Positions 5,761-6,087 of a stretch of DNA of 6,087 nt are shown piece after piece (position 1 is the stretch's first letter; each line of letters starts with the position of its first letter). Origin of the DNA: Bacillota bacterium (GTDB taxonomy: Bacteria; Bacillota; Desulfotomaculia; Desulfotomaculales; JAJYZD01); contig JAJYZD010000226.1 in assembly GCA_021800315.1 (NCBI GenBank), forward strand, positions 1-6,087, read 5' to 3'. The translations under genes and the position numbers were made by a program. The notes under the pieces are model-generated. The model worked only from the letters and a program-made list of their open reading frames with translations. It was not told the origin of the DNA and searched no databases.

Positions 5761-5800
5761 GAGGAGGTTTAAACTGCTTACCAAACACACGTGCAAATGA
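5761..5800 (+). other. Strong SD leading to an 8-codon CTG frame (ghost gene start)
   Basis: GAGGAGG (5761-5767) is followed after 6 bases by CTG 5774, then LTKHTCK and TGA 5798-5800. The SD is too good for an untranslated stretch and lies about 65 bases after the promoter/operator pair. Either the start codon was TTG or ATG and the gene behind it has been deleted, or it is a short leader peptide. No coding continuation is seen in any frame. Confidence 0.3.
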
Positions 5801-5902
5801 ACGTAATTAGCTGCATATGGTATGGTTCTGCGATTGGCAAGCGCTTTTTCAAAGGTACTGGTTCGCCTGGAGTTGGTTGGTGGGGGTTGCCTCTTTCAGG
5901 AT

Positions 5903-5924
5903 ACCAAAAAAACTCTTTTTTGGT
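5903..5924. repeat. A/T-stem inverted repeat abutting the second promoter
   Basis: ACCAAAAAA (5903-5911) and TTTTTTGGT (5916-5924) form a perfect 9-bp stem with a 4-base loop, ending one base before the -35 hexamer. On the plus strand it resembles a terminator (stem running into T-run) shielding the promoter from upstream read-through. As DNA it could be a protein site or an A/T-rich UP-like element. Confidence 0.45.
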
Positions 5925-5925
5925 C

Positions 5926-5955
5926 TTGACAGGTCGGCCGCATATGGTGTAGGAT
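5926..5955 (+). promoter_or_regulatory. Promoter for the gene at the right edge
   Basis: A perfect TTGACA (5926-5931), an 18-base spacer, and TAGGAT (5950-5955, four of six). Transcription from about 5962 would make a leader of about 110 bases before the SD at 6068. GCATATGGT inside the spacer (5940-5948) also occurs at 5813-5821. Confidence 0.55.
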
Positions 5956-5998
5956 TTGTTGCAGAGCATTGATCCTGTTCCCTATGTTCTCTGTAAAA

Positions 5999-6059
5999 GT
6001 CCATAAACAACCATAGTGAGCGGTGCTGCGAAATCGACTCAAAAGCCCGGACAGTCCGG
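5999..6059. repeat. Diverged repeat, copy 2, with GC palindrome before the SD
   Basis: GTCCATAAACAACCAT (5999-6014) is the partner of the sequence at 393-408. CCGGA-CAG-TCCGG (6047-6059) is a perfect 5-bp inverted repeat 8 bases before the SD and parallels the near-palindrome at 420-434. In the leader RNA this hairpin could affect ribosome access; the longer leader does not match any riboswitch class I know. Confidence 0.4.
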
Positions 6060-6065
6060 TATTCT

Positions 6066-6087
6066 GGAGGAGGTGAACTGGCTGAAG
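6066..6087 (+). promoter_or_regulatory. Near-perfect SD of a gene starting at or beyond the right edge
   Basis: GGAGGAGGTGA (6066-6076) contains AGGAGGTGA, a full match to the 16S rRNA tail. In-window start candidates are GTG 6073, which overlaps the SD and is unlikely, and CTG 6082 at good spacing; an ATG just outside the window is equally possible. The product cannot be told. Confidence 0.5.

Larger units (their letters stand above)
5533..6066. other. Long intergenic region of regulatory signals, no gene supported
   Basis: About 530 bases between the protease start and the right edge contain no frame that I accept as a gene. A 51-codon plus frame (5797-5952) and a 63-codon minus frame (5969-5778) overlap each other and the second promoter, and neither has family features. 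The minus-strand promoter of the protease must lie in 5545-5690, but no -35/-10 pair there is convincing; ATTCA-AGCC-TGAAT (5642-5655) is a small inverted repeat in that interval and could be its operator. The separate signals are listed individually. Confidence 0.5.

Noticed and set aside
5778..5969. 63-codon minus-strand ORF and overlapping 51-codon plus-strand ORF (5797-5952)
   Set aside because: No SD, no recognisable domain, and both run across the A/T hairpin and the second promoter.
5962..6072. Riboswitch or T-box in the right-edge leader
   Set aside because: No T-box sequence, no known riboswitch core and no terminator/antiterminator pair could be drawn; only a 5-bp CAGAG/CTCTG pairing and the CCGGA palindrome are seen.
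1..6087. CRISPR array, tRNA or rRNA genes
   Set aside because: No regularly spaced repeats and no tRNA cloverleaf or rRNA-like sequence were recognised on either strand.

Overview
The window looks like chromosomal DNA of a Gram-positive, anaerobic Bacillota (clostridial) bacterium, perhaps of the Moorella/Desulfotomaculum/Pelotomaculum kind. This is inferred from purine-rich Shine-Dalgarno (SD) sites, a TTG start, lipobox lipoproteins, a stalk-domain (copper amine oxidase-like N-terminal repeat) fragment, a NYN-domain relic, an AprX-type intracellular subtilisin and a CoA-disulfide reductase fused to a rhodanese. No species can be named from the sequence.

Left part (1-2414) is mostly a gene graveyard around one intact gene. 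In order: a doubtful plus-strand reading frame cut by the window edge (3-251); an overlapping minus-strand small gene with a very good SD that seems broken by one frameshift (408-171); a stalk-domain protein that has lost its 5' end (558-968); an intact small lipoprotein with its own candidate promoter (1106-1537); a second lipoprotein whose signal peptide and body lie in different frames (1656-1956); a minus-strand NYN-domain (PIN-like nuclease) relic with a frameshift and no start (about 2261-1950); and a hairpin resembling the right end of an IS200/IS605-type element, touching the stop codon of the next gene (2371-2416).

Right part (2415-5532) holds two intact, GC-rich minus-strand genes. 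The first transcribed is an AprX-like cytoplasmic subtilisin (5532-4237), followed by a probable intrinsic terminator. The second is a 556-residue FAD-dependent CoA-disulfide/persulfide reductase with a C-terminal rhodanese domain (4085-2415), with its own well-formed sigma-A type promoter (perfect TATAAT). The two genes are co-oriented but probably separate transcripts. The reductase probably handles low-molecular-weight thiol disulfides, persulfides or polysulfide sulfur; the protease probably works in cytoplasmic protein turnover. Nothing seen links the two functionally.

Right edge (5533-6087) is intergenic and rich in signals that point rightward: a promoter (5660-5688) followed by a TetR-type inverted repeat and a strong SD that leads only to an 8-codon CTG frame; an A/T-stem hairpin abutting a second promoter (5926-5955); a roughly 110-base leader with a GC palindrome; and a near-perfect SD at the window's end, so a plus-strand gene most likely begins at or just past the edge. 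A 16-base sequence near 393 recurs with one mismatch at 5999, with a related GC palindrome beside both copies. I see no tRNA, rRNA, CRISPR array or intact transposase gene.
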